DNA from: Mytilisepta virgata
Taxonomy: Eukaryota; Mollusca; Bivalvia; Mytilida; Mytilidae
Direction of reading: 5' to 3'
DNA: 64,000 nucleotides
Assembly (NCBI GenBank): GCA_028015205.1
Contig: CM051512.1
Location: 18,259,139 to 18,323,138, forward strand
Shown: positions 47,266-60,183 of the stretch, in pieces
How the letters are laid out: every line of letters begins with the position of its first letter
How positions within the stretch are numbered: the first letter of the stretch is position 1
Notes under the pieces: generated by a model
Databases searched by the model: none
What the model saw: only the letters and a program-made list of their open reading frames with translations
What the model was told of the DNA's origin: nothing
Translations under genes and position numbers: made by a program

Positions 47266-48509
47266 CAATCGTATGACCTTTTTATTATTCCAACAGTTCA
47301 TATAACTCATATTTTTTTTAAAAATTATATCGTAAAAAGAGCATTCACCAGGTACTTTCAAAACTGAAAATCCCCAGAGGAGTATGAACACGTCAATTAT
47401 TGTTATTTATGAAAATTTCAAGTAAAGTTGACAGAATTCTGCACGTGTTAACTTCTACGATTTATGGAAAAATTGTATTATGTAGTCCTAAGCTGGTTTT
47501 ACTTTTAATGAACAGTAAGAAGGACAAATAAACCGATTATGTGTCAAAGTTGTACAAGAATGTCAAGCTTTGATATGTTATCAAACATAATCTTTTATAG
47601 AGTTACATAATTATAAGATCACACAGTACATGGCATAATTTTACTTCCTTCCATTAAATTACAAAACTTACAGAACAAACAATAACCATACAATAATTTG
47701 TAAAAGAAGTGAAGAATAATATAATTCACAAGCATTAAATGAAAATCCTTAATTTTGAAAGTGTTGTATATCATAAAATTTTGTGTTTACTTTGTGTCAC
47801 AACATTAAACGACAACTATGTATTTCAATCAAACTATATATTGTGTTAGTATGCTACATGTAATGTACACGAATGATTAAAATGGTTTACAAATTTCAAT
47901 ACATATTAAAATATTACTAAAATGCTGAAATTGTACGAATAATTAATTAACCAGAAAGTGAATAAGTTTTGTGACACACAAGGTGACACTGGCTTAGCCA
48001 CAGTTAAAATTTGAATGGCAGCATATTTGTTTTAATGGACAATGAAGTTTTCATTTTACACTAGAGCACCATCAACGGATCAGATTTTATGAGTAGAAAA
48101 CATGCAGGACGTGTAATTGAGATCTCGAAATAATAGGTTGTCACTCGGTTTGAATGAGGTATGAGTGATGGCCCAAAATGAACGAACTACACCTGTACAT
48201 GTCACTACAAAAGTAACAAATTATAGGGTATTATTCATTTGATCCCTTGAAACTTTTTTGGGAAAATTTCCCACATGTATACAGGTTTAAATCAACACCA
48301 GTTGTCTAGTTGTCATCAACTGTTTTGTCACAGCAGGTTCATTCACTCGGTGCAGCAATATTTTTATTTACTGACATATTTTGTGTACACACTTTTCTTA
48401 CTCCTTTAAATGGAAGCATAGTTGTGTCACTACCCTAAGTAATTTTTCATTTCTCGTGAGAGAATGATCGATTGCTCTAAGTTCATGGATAGAGCACCTT
48501 TAGAATGTT
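47266..48509. other. Intergenic, nothing recognised
   Basis: AT-rich. A short echo of module G (ATGTTATCAAACATAATC) near 47575. No gene. Confidence 0.4.
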
Positions 48510-49799
48510 CAAGAATCTAATTCATTTGGAGTTCATGTTTTCATATTTGTACGTGTTTATATGTCATGTACTATACATTGCCGGGCAAATATAAAATATT
48601 TGTCAGTTATCTCACTCAACCAAGTTATCAAAGGGAGATAATTGTGGTCTTTAAATGGTTAAAGGGAGGTAATTATATCATCTTCCCTTAGGTCAGATAA
48701 CTGACTGATGTTTTTAATTATGTTAGTATTTGTTAGATATCACCGTCTGTTATATAAATAAAACGTATCACAAAATACCGAAATAAATTTGATGCATTGT
48801 ATTGTATGTATTTTGTTGATTGGCTGATTGTACATTGTATCTGCATCTATGATATTCAATCCACAGGTGCGACATTTATCAAAGAAATCTGCCCAAACTA
48901 GTGTCATCTTGAACTTGCAGGGGGTGAGAGATTTTTATCGTGTCGAAGACCAATTTCGTGTTGCGTTATGGAATGTTACTTTAGTTGTTCTACTTCAATA
49001 TACATGTACGTTGCTCTAAGATATCAAAAACGTGTATTGCAAACACATTAGAAGGATTTTTTATGTGGATTCCGTCCAATATTTTGTATTTGAATCGAAA
49101 TTTGATTTTCAGAGTCTCTTAAGGTTATCCTTAAGTCAATGTTACGGTATAATCATGATAATATCGAATTTCTTCTCTTGTTATTAGTCAAAGTACATTT
49201 CTTTTGTTTTCTTCTGGGAGATATATAAACAAATGAATAACATAATGTGATAAACAATTCTATACAAAGTGACACGTACTGCACCATAATTGTATGTCTG
49301 AAATTACACTCGTGACCAAATAATGTAAACGAAGTTAACTCTTTAGAGAGTACTAAACCCACATTAAAACGAATAAGGAAGCCAAGAAAAGCTTTACAAA
49401 CGGGTTATGGACGAAGATTTCTATAGCATTGTGCTTTGTTCAGAAATCAACAACGTTATGTAATCTAAATCAATTCCAAATTACCATAAACTTGATATTG
49501 TGTACTGACGTCTATTGCAGATAACTTAATTTGTACCTAACAAGTAATTTAGGGTCAAGGTAGTTTTCTAGATTAAGATATTACAAACATCCAAGCTATG
49601 ACGACTTAAACAAAAAAGTAAGCTTGTTACACATAAACAGAATAAATATTCCGGACCTTAAATATAGTTCGAGATATCCGAGTTATCCGAGTTTTCGAAG
49701 GTCTACTACATTTTTTAAAAAAGCAAATGGAATAATTCTGATTTTTTGCAAGTAATTGACTTAAACAGATTAACTAACAAAATTCATTAATAAATTTAC

Positions 49800-50115
49800 T
49801 AGGCACCTGTAACGGATCACGGGAACTCAACCCTTAGAGCTGTCTAGCGCGTCCCCAGTGGCGGGTAGTGGAGATCCTCTCGTTGGTGGGGTTGTCAAGT
49901 CATAATACGAAAGCTAAAGACCCCTTCTGTAGTTTTCGAAAAAGAGTAGGCTGATGGCCGCTACAGACTTCTAAACTATCCGATCCTTCTTAACCATCAT
50001 TTTATAGTGGCAGTCAAAATTGGTTCCCATTTGTGTCCCATCCTACCCCTATTTGAATTTTTTGATAAATTAAACTTGTTTCCTTTCCTGAAGAAGCATT
50101 AAATATTTCCCACTA
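49800..50115 (+). repeat. Repeat C, copy 4
   Basis: GGAACTCAACCCTTAGAGCT, ATCCTCTCGTTGGTGGGGTT, TCATAATACG and a TTTCCCACTAGAC end match copy 2. Confidence 0.65.
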
Positions 50116-50369
50116 GACTTTAAAGAACAATCATGATATCAATGTATCACATTATCGGGTGGTGAAATACCAGGATTTCCGAATGAACGAAAATCCGATG
50201 TTTCAATAGTGGTCAGAAATAGTATATTTTACAAATGCTCTACAGCAGATTCAGTTCAAATTTAATCTATGAATGTTTAATTATTTTAAACAAATAACTT
50301 CTCACGTTTTAAAAAATATGGGGCAGCCGAATGTGTTTAACGTTTGTATTTTAAAAAATCTACTAAACA

Positions 50370-50540
50370 AATGTTGATGCCAAAGATGCGCTCATTTCGT
50401 CGTTGTCAAAATGACCAAAAGTATAAAGCCAAACCTATATATTACAGAGCTACACATGAAGACGATACTCCACAATTTTTACAAAATTTAACAGTTTTGT
50501 AACAGAAAATTATATTTTGGAATCACAATTACTAAAAGTT
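50370..50540 (+). repeat. Repeat E, copy 5
   Basis: GATGCCAAAGATGCGCTCAT, TCGTCGTTGTCAAAATGACC and AACAGTTTTGTAACAGAAAA match repeat E. Confidence 0.6.
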
Positions 50541-50872
50541 GTTTCTCAGATACTCTGAACATTGTTACAGTGTTGGTATTCTTTTGCGAAATAGGTTTTG
50601 ATATACAATAAGAATACGTTGTTATCTCAAAATTCAATGAAAGTTCGTAGATATTTCAGACGTCCTGCTCTTTGAGGGTTCTGTTTAACACTGTAGAGTG
50701 TCCGCATCGTATTAAATACATATATAATACTGATCATTGTAAGAAAAAGCAATGCATTACTATTCTATACCCGTACTCAAAATAAATTTTCTTGAATATA
50801 GTTTCTAATTCTATATTCCTATCCTTTCTCAAAATAAATCTAATTCTGTATAAATATGGCTGGTGCATTTAA

Positions 50873-50975
50873 GGCTTCCTATTTCGGTATTTTTGGTTGC
50901 GTACTTCTTGTTTAATATAAGTTTGGTTTTTGATCTTCCAAATGTTTCGGTTTAAATGCTGATCATGTGTACTTC
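50873..50975 (-). repeat. Repeat A fragment (inverted)
   Basis: GGCTTCCTATTTCGGTATTT to AAATGTTTCGGTTTAAATGC is the inverted middle of repeat A. Confidence 0.75.
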
Positions 50976-51473
50976 TTCAACATTAGTTTTGTCAACGTAT
51001 AATATATTTGATACGTGATTTGATACGATAGCGATACTGATACGACATTAACTAAAACCCACTGTACAACATATCAGTAACAATGAAACATTTGTAGTTT
51101 ACATCAAGATGTGAGAAAAAAAATATTAACTAAAAAGAACTTTCTATCACAAGAAATAAGACTATTTGAGAGAATTCCGTGCTATACAACATATTCAATC
51201 GATATCAAACAAAATAATATGCTGCTGTTTAATATTTGAAATTCTCGTTAGTATATTATTGATGACCATATTGCATTTCTTATTATTGGAATGAGCAGAT
51301 TAAATCATCAACGGAAATGTATTTCCTTTGTGGTAAACATTTTACGATCATTATGTCTGTTTTTATCCAACTTATTTTCTCAGAAACGAAATTATCAATA
51401 GTCCAAAATGACTTTATGGCTATAATTATCATGAAAAACTACTACTTTTTAATAACCTTTCAATAAAATCAAC

Positions 51474-51833
51474 AACCGCCTCGGTGGTCTCGTGGTAGCG
51501 TGCTCGCACCGAGTGCGGAAGGTCGCGGGTTCGATCCCCGGCCGGGTCTAACCAAAGACATTAAAATTGGTATTTGCTGCTTCTCCGCCAAGCACGCGGC
51601 ATCTAGGAGTAAGAGCAAAGACTGGTCGGCTCGGAGTCAGTATAATGAGTGAGGTGATATGTCTTCCTGCGGACAGTTACCTCGTGAGCTAGCACATTAA
51701 AAATCCGACTTACCGTGTCGGTCTAGTACAATGCAGGGATCATATTCATTATCATATCAACATGTTCTCGTCCTGATATGCACCTGGTTGCCACTGGACG
51801 TTAAACAATAATTCATCCATCCAGCAACGCGTT
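51474..51833 (+). mobile_element. tRNA-derived SINE, about 360 bp, with target-site duplication
   Basis: The head (51475-51548) is tRNA-like: CCTCGGTGGTCTCGTGGTAG with an A-box-like core, and a perfect B box GGTTCGATCCC. The body has TTCTCCGCCAAGCACGCGGC, AAGAGCAAAGACTGG and GCGGACAGTTACCTCGTGAG. The 3' tail GCCACTGGACGTTAAACAAT with a TCATCCATCC end is typical of bivalve SINEs and partner LINEs. AATCAAC at 51467-51473 and again at 51834-51840 flanks it as a likely target duplication. The acceptor stem is imperfect, so this is not a functional tRNA gene. Confidence 0.85.
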
Positions 51834-53045
51834 AATCAACATTATACATCAGCTATATTGAAATGAGACATATTGGCATCATGTAGATTTTGATGTTTAA
51901 CAACAGAAAAGATTTTTAGATTGAGGCCACATTGAAAAAATGTTTGTTTCACCTCCCCTCCCGTAATTTTTGGAGCTGACCAGGCTGGCAGGGTATAATT
52001 TTTTATCAAGATTCCATGTTGACTGCAAGAATATATCTGTTGTACTTATATTTTGTGATTTGTTATTATTGTTTTTAATTATATAATTTTATATAGTGCT
52101 GAATAAAAAAATTAATAAAAGAAGACTTTGTTATTGGTAGAAGTATAGTGTAATTGAAGTAAAGGTACTAGTTGGTAAAAAATAGGGTACAAGGTGGTTG
52201 GGTATGAGCTGGAAAAGGCTCGAGTTGACATGGATTCATTAAATTTGAATGTCTAATTCTTTTGTTAGTGTGCATTGAGCTGACATATTTTTAAATTGAC
52301 CATTCCTGTATTAAAATCCGATATTCTGACACTGGATAAATACAAAATATCGTAAATAACAAACTATATTCTTTCATGAAAAGCGATACATGGAAGGATG
52401 TTCTTGAATATGTTACCGATGGAAGCATTCATTTGGAGCAGTCTGACGAAAAATCATTTAGGAAATTTACTGAAATATTTCGCTTATATGCTTTCAATAT
52501 AAATTGAAATCTTCTTTAATTTTATCTTGTATGATGGTTTTGTCTGACAAATGAAAGATTTCCATTAATGTTGAAAAGATATAAATGAAATATACCAATA
52601 AGTTTCCTAAATCATTGTTCTTTAAAAAAAACAAAGATTTTCAAAATCCTTCAAGGACGATTTCAAATCTATTTGTCCTTGCACTTTTAAGTATAATACG
52701 CTCTTAGCAAGTCTGAACAATGTATAGGCTTTACACTAAATAAATGAAGCACTTTATTTTTTTTCTCCTTATTGAAACTTAATATAACAAATAAAAACGA
52801 AAATACAAACGTTTTATCGACATTGGATCTAGTGTTACCACAACAAAGAAATGCAGCGGTCGCAAGGGACAGAATATTTATCAATTTTTTAAAAACTTGT
52901 GTAAGAGTTGGATTAGTCTGTGTAAAAGTGAATCATGCGTGCATCATTGGTTTACGTGACTAAAATAATGTGTTGAGAAAAAATATGATGAATAGTTAAA
53001 ATCAAGTGGAATAATACAATTTTATGATACCATTTTTTTTTATAG

Positions 53046-53755
53046 TTGCCACTTATTTAATTGACCATTTTTCATACAATGTATATGAATAATACAACAC
53101 CCTCATGTCCTATCAAAAGTGTTTAAGACTCAAGCATATGGTGTGCACATTCCACAGTTGATTCGTTACTGCCGTGCATGTGATGTATTCAACAACTTTC
53201 TCGGCAGAGTGAGATTCAACTTCATTATACTAAGTCTCTGTAAATGTCATCACGAATTGATTACGTGATACGAAGTTTCCATCTCGCATATCAGACTAGA
53301 TATTTTCAATTAGATTTCAAGCCCTTCTTGAATTGGCAACTCAAAGGACTTGACCATTCCCTGGATTTGACTCCTTGGGTAAGACTCCAAATTCAACTGT
53401 GAAATCTTTGTTTAAATGACCTCACTGATTTCTTGATCATGGGGCAGTTTCAGAGTTAATAATATTCATATGCATGTACATATTGAAATTGATCATGGAA
53501 ACAGATTACCATAGCAACATTTCGAATTTTCTGTGGAAAATGATGAAAAGTATGCAATTTTCCCCAATGATCGACGGAAAAAAAAGTTTTATGTGGCGTT
53601 TCTATTGAGATGAGCCTAAGGTTTTCTGATTCTGAAAACACTGAAAACTCATATTTTTTTCAGACAAGCTTTTTCAAGTTTCTGACTATCATTATATCAT
53701 AGGTAACACTTTTATGAACTGATATTGCTCTTCTGAGAAATTTTTCATGTTTTTT
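53046..53755. other. Intergenic, nothing recognised
   Basis: AT-rich, no supported feature. Confidence 0.4.
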
Positions 53756-54132
53756 TTCCCTATTCTTGACGTGTTTAATCGGTGGGATAAAAATACATCA
53801 TATTTGTAACCACTTCCCAGTGATTAAATTTCTACCTGGGAATTAACGCCCTTTTTCTACAGTTATATTAGAATGATAAACTATAGAAGTCCCGAAATGA
53901 CGTCTATGTAAACAAACTACATAGCAACGACATTTTCCTGAGGTTTATATCGAAAATAATAGGAGAAACAAATTCTCCTTCAATTTACTCGTGAGTTATG
54001 GAATGTCTTCACCCTCAATAGTTAAATTTTAGATTTTAACACACACACAAATGCTCGCGTGTTGAAAATCGAAAATTTAACTATCTCGGGTGTAGAAATT
54101 CCATAATTCACTCGCACCTGAAGGAGAATCTA
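53756..54132. mobile_element. Foldback (hairpin) element, copy 2
   Basis: Same element as 41876-42240. Inverted arms at about 53971-54030 and 54072-54130. Confidence 0.7.
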
Positions 54133-54551
54133 TATATCACCCTTTTTGTTTAAAAAACAAACCCTTAATAGTTGGTGTCTTATTGATATTTGTCATGCAA
54201 CCGTTGTCATGCATTTATTTCTTTCAAAGCTTTTTAAATTTTTTTTCATTCTTTTTGCAGAATTTATGTTGAATCAGATGTCTTTTATTCAGGCTAGTTT
54301 TGATATGTCGAAACCTCAACCTTCGTTTTCAAACTAATAATCAGTTTTTTTCATCGTCGTCTTTCCATGTGTTTTTATTAACTATATTTTCTATATGGTA
54401 TTTACTACGTAATTTTCGAAGGTATATCTTTACTGTATATTGATGTATTCAGGTAAAGATTTTTGTTTGTTTGTTTTGTTTAACATGATGTCAAGAAATT
54501 ACTGTGTGTCTTTTTCCAATCTGTAAGTGGTTTATCGCGGATATCTCAAGT
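54133..54551. other. Intergenic, nothing recognised
   Basis: AT-rich flank of the large transposon-like element. Short T-rich runs only. Confidence 0.4.
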
Positions 54552-54686
54552 AGTGAGAGATATTATGGACAGAATTGTGCAAATCGTGATACAAGCATGA
54601 AATTTGGTATAAAGGATGACTAAATCATACTAAAAAAAAATCCGCTGCTGGCCATAAAAAAAAATAATTTTTTCAAGATGGCCACC
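54552..54686 (+). repeat. Left inverted terminal repeat
   Basis: Shares AATTGTGCAAAT, GATACAAGCATGAAA, CTGCTGGCCAT and TTTTTTCAAGATGGCCAC, in that order, with the complement of 60184-60328. A central part is less similar. Confidence 0.75.
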
Positions 54687-54971
54687 ACTCATCTTGGAAA
54701 TGGCGTCATTATAAATTGGCAATACTGCGTTTATCCTTTGAAAGGTGTGTTATACGAAAAATCCAATGTTAGTTTTGATAAAAAGTAGATAACAGATCCT
54801 AAATTACGACTAGATAATACATAAAAGAAACAAAAGGTGACTTCCGGTTTTAAAATGCCGGCAAAAAAGTCAAAAATGTCAATTTTTGATACATTCAAGC
54901 AACTTCAGAAGGGATGTTACAGATTGTTTTCAGTTTTCTTGCCTAGTTTGGTTAAAAAACATTGTGTGTAT

Positions 54972-57900
54972 CTAAAAATTATCAAACTGACAGTTGCATG
55001 TACACAAACCCATACAAGGAAGGCCAGAACGGTAGCATTTACAATTACCAACACAGCTGGGTTTTTTGCATCCGCATTTCACAAGTTCCTGACACGACGA
55101 TGCAACTGCAGGTAACGAAGTCCATTTTGGTTTCCAATTGTCGATGTCGTTTTCTTTCGTAAATCCCCAGTGTTCAGGACTTGGTACCTGTTGAATGCAT
55201 ATGTCCTTTTGGGCCCAAACATGTCCGCCTTGGAATGCTGCTCTTTTTGTGTGTTCCAGAAGGGCGCCTCTAGTAGGCGGAATAGCATCATAAGGCCGCT
55301 GTTTCCTCGCAAACAATTCAAACCGTGCCTCGTTCACTGCAAATGTTGCTGTTAATCTGTCATACATAATGCAAACAAATGCTTCTATGAGGTCCATGTC
55401 TGTGTCTTCAATAGAGTTTGGTTTCATACTCAAGCGAGCGAAAACGTCTGTTACATCCGGAAATACTTCCCATGTCTGCCAAGCTGATTTCTTCCCTTTC
55501 CCACGAAATGTCGACACAGTGTCACACCCACTGAATGCATGGAAGAAAGGAAGAGCAGCTACGCGAGGACCTAACGCATTTGATAAGTCATGTACTGAAG
55601 GCATCGAAAGTCTTTATTCCTTCCAAAACCGATCCACAATTTTTCCACACCTAATTTTTCAAATTCTGCAACTCCTAACACCACTACATCCGTGTCAGTA
55701 CTAATTATAATCACTTTTTTACAACCATTTGCAGCAGCATGCTGAGATATTCATATTGACATTACAAAGAACATTTTCACCTTGCGTCACATAAACAATT
55801 TTTCTATCAGTCTGTAAACGAGCAATTCTGTCGGCAAGAAACTGGAACAATTCAGTTTTGTTGTCATCCTCACGGAGAAAACTACTCCAAACCCTTGGCG
55901 TTCTACCTGAACCAACAACTTTCCGTCTTGCACCAGCACCTCGCTTTCTTCTCGTTCCAGCCTTCAAACTATTCTTCAAGTAAACGTCAAATACAATGTC
56001 TACTCTTGAATAATCATCTGTGTAAGATTTTATGTAAGGCAGTATAAGATCATTTGCATAATCATCAAATGTTTTTGCCCCACGTGGTGGTCTGGAATTA
56101 ACCATTGCTGCCCCATCAACGATAAATGCGTCAGAGTGTGGATCAGTTGATGGCAAATCGCAGAAGGATTCAAGTATATCCATTAGCTGCGATTTATTTC
56201 CACTGTTGAAAGTGCCATTCTGAGACAAAGACGGTGGGGCAGTTTGGTTTTCATAACTAAAGAAATCTTCTAAGTCACACTGTCTACTTTGACACGAAAT
56301 GAAAAGTCTAGAAAAGAGATCGCAATCACTTTTAAGGTTCTTGAGCTTTGTTTTTGATAAAGACGTTTCCGGTTTCGTTTTACGGCTGAATAACGGGAAA
56401 TTGTTCTTTTTTATCGGGTCATAAAAAGACGATTCTCCTTCGTTTTGCATTTTTTGTAATAGATCTTCGTATTGTTTCGATCCAATATCTTCGAGTTTAC
56501 ATATATTACCAGCCTCCGATTCAACAATTTCCTTAGAGTCAATTTTGTATAAATCTGATGACTCCTCTAGAAAAGGATTTCCAAACTCAGTCATCACTTT
56601 AGAAAGCCGCTGCACTCTTTCGAAGAAATCCCTTTGGGTTTTAGTTGAGTCGTCATGGTGCCGTTCGTCTGTTGTAGTATGACTCAAACCACTAGATATT
56701 TCAAATTCTTCTACCAATCTACTGACTTCTGGTCCAGCTACCATCCATCGCCTCAAAGCTGAGGGATCCTCAGTTAAACCTATGGCACCACCATCGCCCT
56801 TCACAATTGCATTGTTCTGTTCATGTGCTTGATCAATTGCGATATTAAAAAACAAACTTCTTACAAACAGTGAAATTACCATTGGCAAATTCCATTGCCA
56901 CCTTTGGGTGATGTTCGTGAAGGGAAGCCGTATCGCGGAGATGGATCGGTAACCATCGAGCATAATTTACACGATCAAGTCCAAAAAAATACGGTATCAT
57001 GCTTGATAAGGACTGTTTGTAAAGTAAAAAATCTGACTCACGAAATGATCGTATTACAGATAACACAAGAAGTTCTAAATTCATAATTGAACGCCAGAAA
57101 TTAAACTGCGGTCTAGTTGACTCTCTTTCGTTACACCAGTCCACCAAATTATCGAACGTCACAGAGTCATCAGCTATATTTTCTGCGTTTATGCTTTCAT
57201 AAGCCGGCAATAGTAATTCAAACAAAACACAGGCAGTTATTTGATGTGCGTGTCTAGTCCTAGGTACATTTGAACATACAAACATACAAGGAAGGAATCT
57301 GCCGTACCAGATGTTGCAATATCGGCTTCAGTGAGGGCACTAGTCCATCCACTATCACTTAAAATATCACCAAGAATTTTAAAACAAGCCATTTCAATGT
57401 GCAATCCACCAAACATGACGACAAACTTATCTTCTCCATACAAATCTGGCCATTCCCACTGAATTTGCTTTGCCAAAACAAACAGTGGTTGATCTGCAGT
57501 AATAATTGGTGTTTGTCCTGGATGAGGAAAGTTAACCACTTCCTTCACTTTATCCATAGAATGCTTTATCATTGCATCTGAATGGGCTTGTTCTTCAAAC
57601 AGTGGCATCAAAGAGGTTAAACTTACTTCTACAGAAGGGCCTCGTTTTTTGGAGGAATGAAATGACGACCAAGATGTGTGTTCGAAACCCAAATCCTCAT
57701 CTGTTAGATGAACCTCGTTTAGCCATTCAAATTCACACTGGAGGTTTTGTTTAAGATAATCATGATCTGGTAACTTGAGTATGGTATCGGGGCTATTTGG
57801 AGGTTTAGGTTTAGTCTTTAAGTAGGCAGGTCTAACATTTTCGTATGTATCTGGAAGTGAAGATACTTGTCTTGAATTTGATCTATTTCCAGGTATTAAG

Positions 57901-59469
57901 TCTCCACGTTCAATCCCACTTATGTCATCTGACGGGTGCTGAAAAATAGAAATTCCCGTCCCATGAAATGATGTTTTTGCAGTTGTTGAACTAGGGTTGT
58001 GATCAATATTGTCAACAGCAGCTGTAGTGAAAAGCCCCTTTTTCAAAACAGGTGGACATACTAAACCTTCGGACAAAAATCGTTCAACCACAGCATCTCC
58101 CAGTTGTGTTGATATTTCTAATACCCGGTGATATGAAATACATAACCCATATTGAAATAAAATATCGATCAAGTGAAGCTTCCTAGTCCTTGCAAAAATT
58201 AAAAGTCCAATATAGATACAAAAAGGAGATTCACGATCTTCTGCATGCCGTTGTTGTTCTGATACTTTTCGTGTTTTTGCCTGATAATTGTACATAAGAA
58301 ACTGAGCAATCGCTAGATCAGACTTGCATACACTGTTCTCTAATTGGGATTGAATATCAGGGCCATGTTCAATCATGCACACTAGTTCTAGCAGTGATGT
58401 TGGAACGCTTGATTGGGTATCTTCGGCAGAAAATGAACCAGAAAATTTTGTTTTATGTTCCTTAATTTGTGTCCTAATAATTTCTGCAGTTTTTCCAATA
58501 TGTATGGTGTCCTCGTAATTACATGCTAATGCTATTGCTGGACCAACATCTTTTTCAAAAACCAATAACACCTCTCTACCTTTCGTATATGCTTGAAGAT
58601 CTGGTATCTTTGCAAGAAGCATTTCTTTCAGTTCGTGTCGTGTATTGGAATTGTACCCTCACTTAATTGCTGAACTCTTTTTTCATACATATTTGAAAGG
58701 TCTGCGAGTCTAAATGCATTGGCCCCATCACTATTTTTTTGAGTTTCAAATACATAATTAACCAATTCAGCCAAGGCAACATCTCCTGCTTCTTTTTCTG
58801 CATCGGTATCAATCTGTGCCTGCTCTTCTGTTTTTTTTTCACGGCTCTTTCTTTATTATATAGAGTTACAAGACAAGCGGGGTGGTATTTCAAGTCTTGG
58901 GCTATAACATCCCCAATACTTAGTTTGGCCAATAACTGTTTGTCCTGGAGAGTTTCAGCACAACTTTTCAATCTATCATTCAGCTTCATTGTCATTGCTT
59001 CCCTGAGTGACGAAGGCGGAACCTCTTTGTCACACAAAAAACACTTAACAATATCCTGTTTTAATTTTGTATCTGAACGATCAATTGAGCGGCGAATGAA
59101 CTTGGGAGAACAACAAGGTTCACTTTTGATTGATTTTGTCGACTCCTATCGTTGTTCGGCACGTTTCAATTTGGTGTTGTTAAATTTTATTCGAAAACTT
59201 GGATGGTATTTTGCCTCATTTGTTGTTAAAGTGCTTTCAATACCAGAACCGTTGTTAAACCTTCTAACGTCTAGTGGTATAGGTAAGCTATTCATTTCGT
59301 GAAACTTAGGAATGTTGGTAGCCAACATTTTATACCCATCGGCGGTTAATTTTAATGTTTCAACTGTGTCTTCCTGACATAAACAGCACTTTGACCAGTC
59401 AGTTTCCCAACTATCTGTTGAGACTGATGACAGACGAATTCTTTTCGACGATTGTGAAAATAAAACCAA
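54972..59469 (-). pseudogene. Transposase-like protein, broken: zinc modules, PIN/XPG-like nuclease core, CXC-like tail
   Basis: About 1,490 codons, apparently intronless, starting at ATG 59469. In order: a first zinc module (C28-C29-x-C31, then K-Y-H-P-S-F); a second (K-C-F-L-C-D, then K-Y-H-P-A-C-L) at 59065-58860; a long region (58622-57237) with a highly conserved-looking T-A-A-V-D-N-I-D-H-N-P-S-S-T-T core; R-T-R-H-A-H-Q and N-Y-A-R-W-L-P motifs (57285-56845); A-I-D-Q-A-H-E-Q-N-N and W-M-V-A-G-P-E (56845-56690); an acidic nuclease-like core with S-T-D-T-D-V-V-V-L (about 55705-55680) and H-A-F-S-G-C-D-T-V-S (about 55540-55510); and a tail with ten cysteines (K-C-G-C-K-K to C-T-C-N-C) ending at 54972. 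Lesions: an in-frame TAG at 59146-59148, frame changes at 58831-58839, near 58630, at 57273-57288, at 56847-56852 and near 55605, and a small deletion near 55741. Overlapping plus-strand open stretches are shadows. Confidence 0.8.
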
Positions 59470-60183
59470 ATCAAATATTTACTCTAATAGTAATGATACC
59501 AACAATAATTGCAATACAGATATAAAAAACCTTTTCTAAATTTCACTAAAATGATACTAGATCGAGGGATTTATCCGACTACATCGACGCACAAAAGTGA
59601 ATTCACAGGTAATTTTCTTATAATTTTCAAGAAAAAGAATAAACTTCAAGATTAGGTTTGTAATAATGATATTCGATACATTTAATAACAATTAAAGTTA
59701 CAGTACTATTATAATAGAATAGAAAATAAAAAAAACTACAAACGATAAAACATTTAACAATATCCGATCAATATAACAAATACAAAATCAAAACTAAATT
59801 CATGAATGTGGGATAACAAAATACCGTGACACGTCTTATAGCAATGCGATTTTATACTCAGCAAAAGCAGTCACAATAGGGAATAGGTGAGATCTGACGA
59901 CGTAATAGTAAATAACAATCATATTATACGTGGCAAAAATGTAATAAGTTAGTACAGACAAATACATAAACGAAATGGTAAATGTTTTTGTGTGAATGTT
60001 GTAATTTTTTGAGCATGCGCAAACCCCAAACAAGTCAAATATTCACTTATATGATATATCTCACATGTAAGGAAGGAAACCACCGAACCTCATGTTTATT
60101 TTACCAAAAGAATGACAAAGAAAAACAGTTTTCCAGAAAAATAGGTATTTTCGAACTTGAAACAACAGCCATTTTAAAAAGGC

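Larger units (their letters stand above)
48510..53045 (+). repeat. Segmental duplication, copy 2 (main part)
   Basis: Collinear with 26260-30770; anchors are given there. Carries its own insertions: repeat C (49800), repeat E (50370), a repeat A fragment (50873) and a SINE (51474). No gene recognised. Confidence 0.75.

Noticed and set aside
51475..51548. Possible functional tRNA gene
   Set aside because: It has A- and B-box-like sequences, but the acceptor stem is mismatched and it is fused to a SINE body with target duplications.
54837..55115. 92-codon plus-strand open frame at the end of the transposon
   Set aside because: Overlaps the cysteine-rich tail and 3' non-coding region of the minus-strand pseudogene; no domain.
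58739..59302. 187-codon plus-strand open frame
   Set aside because: Antisense shadow of the transposase-like pseudogene; the minus strand carries the recognisable zinc modules.
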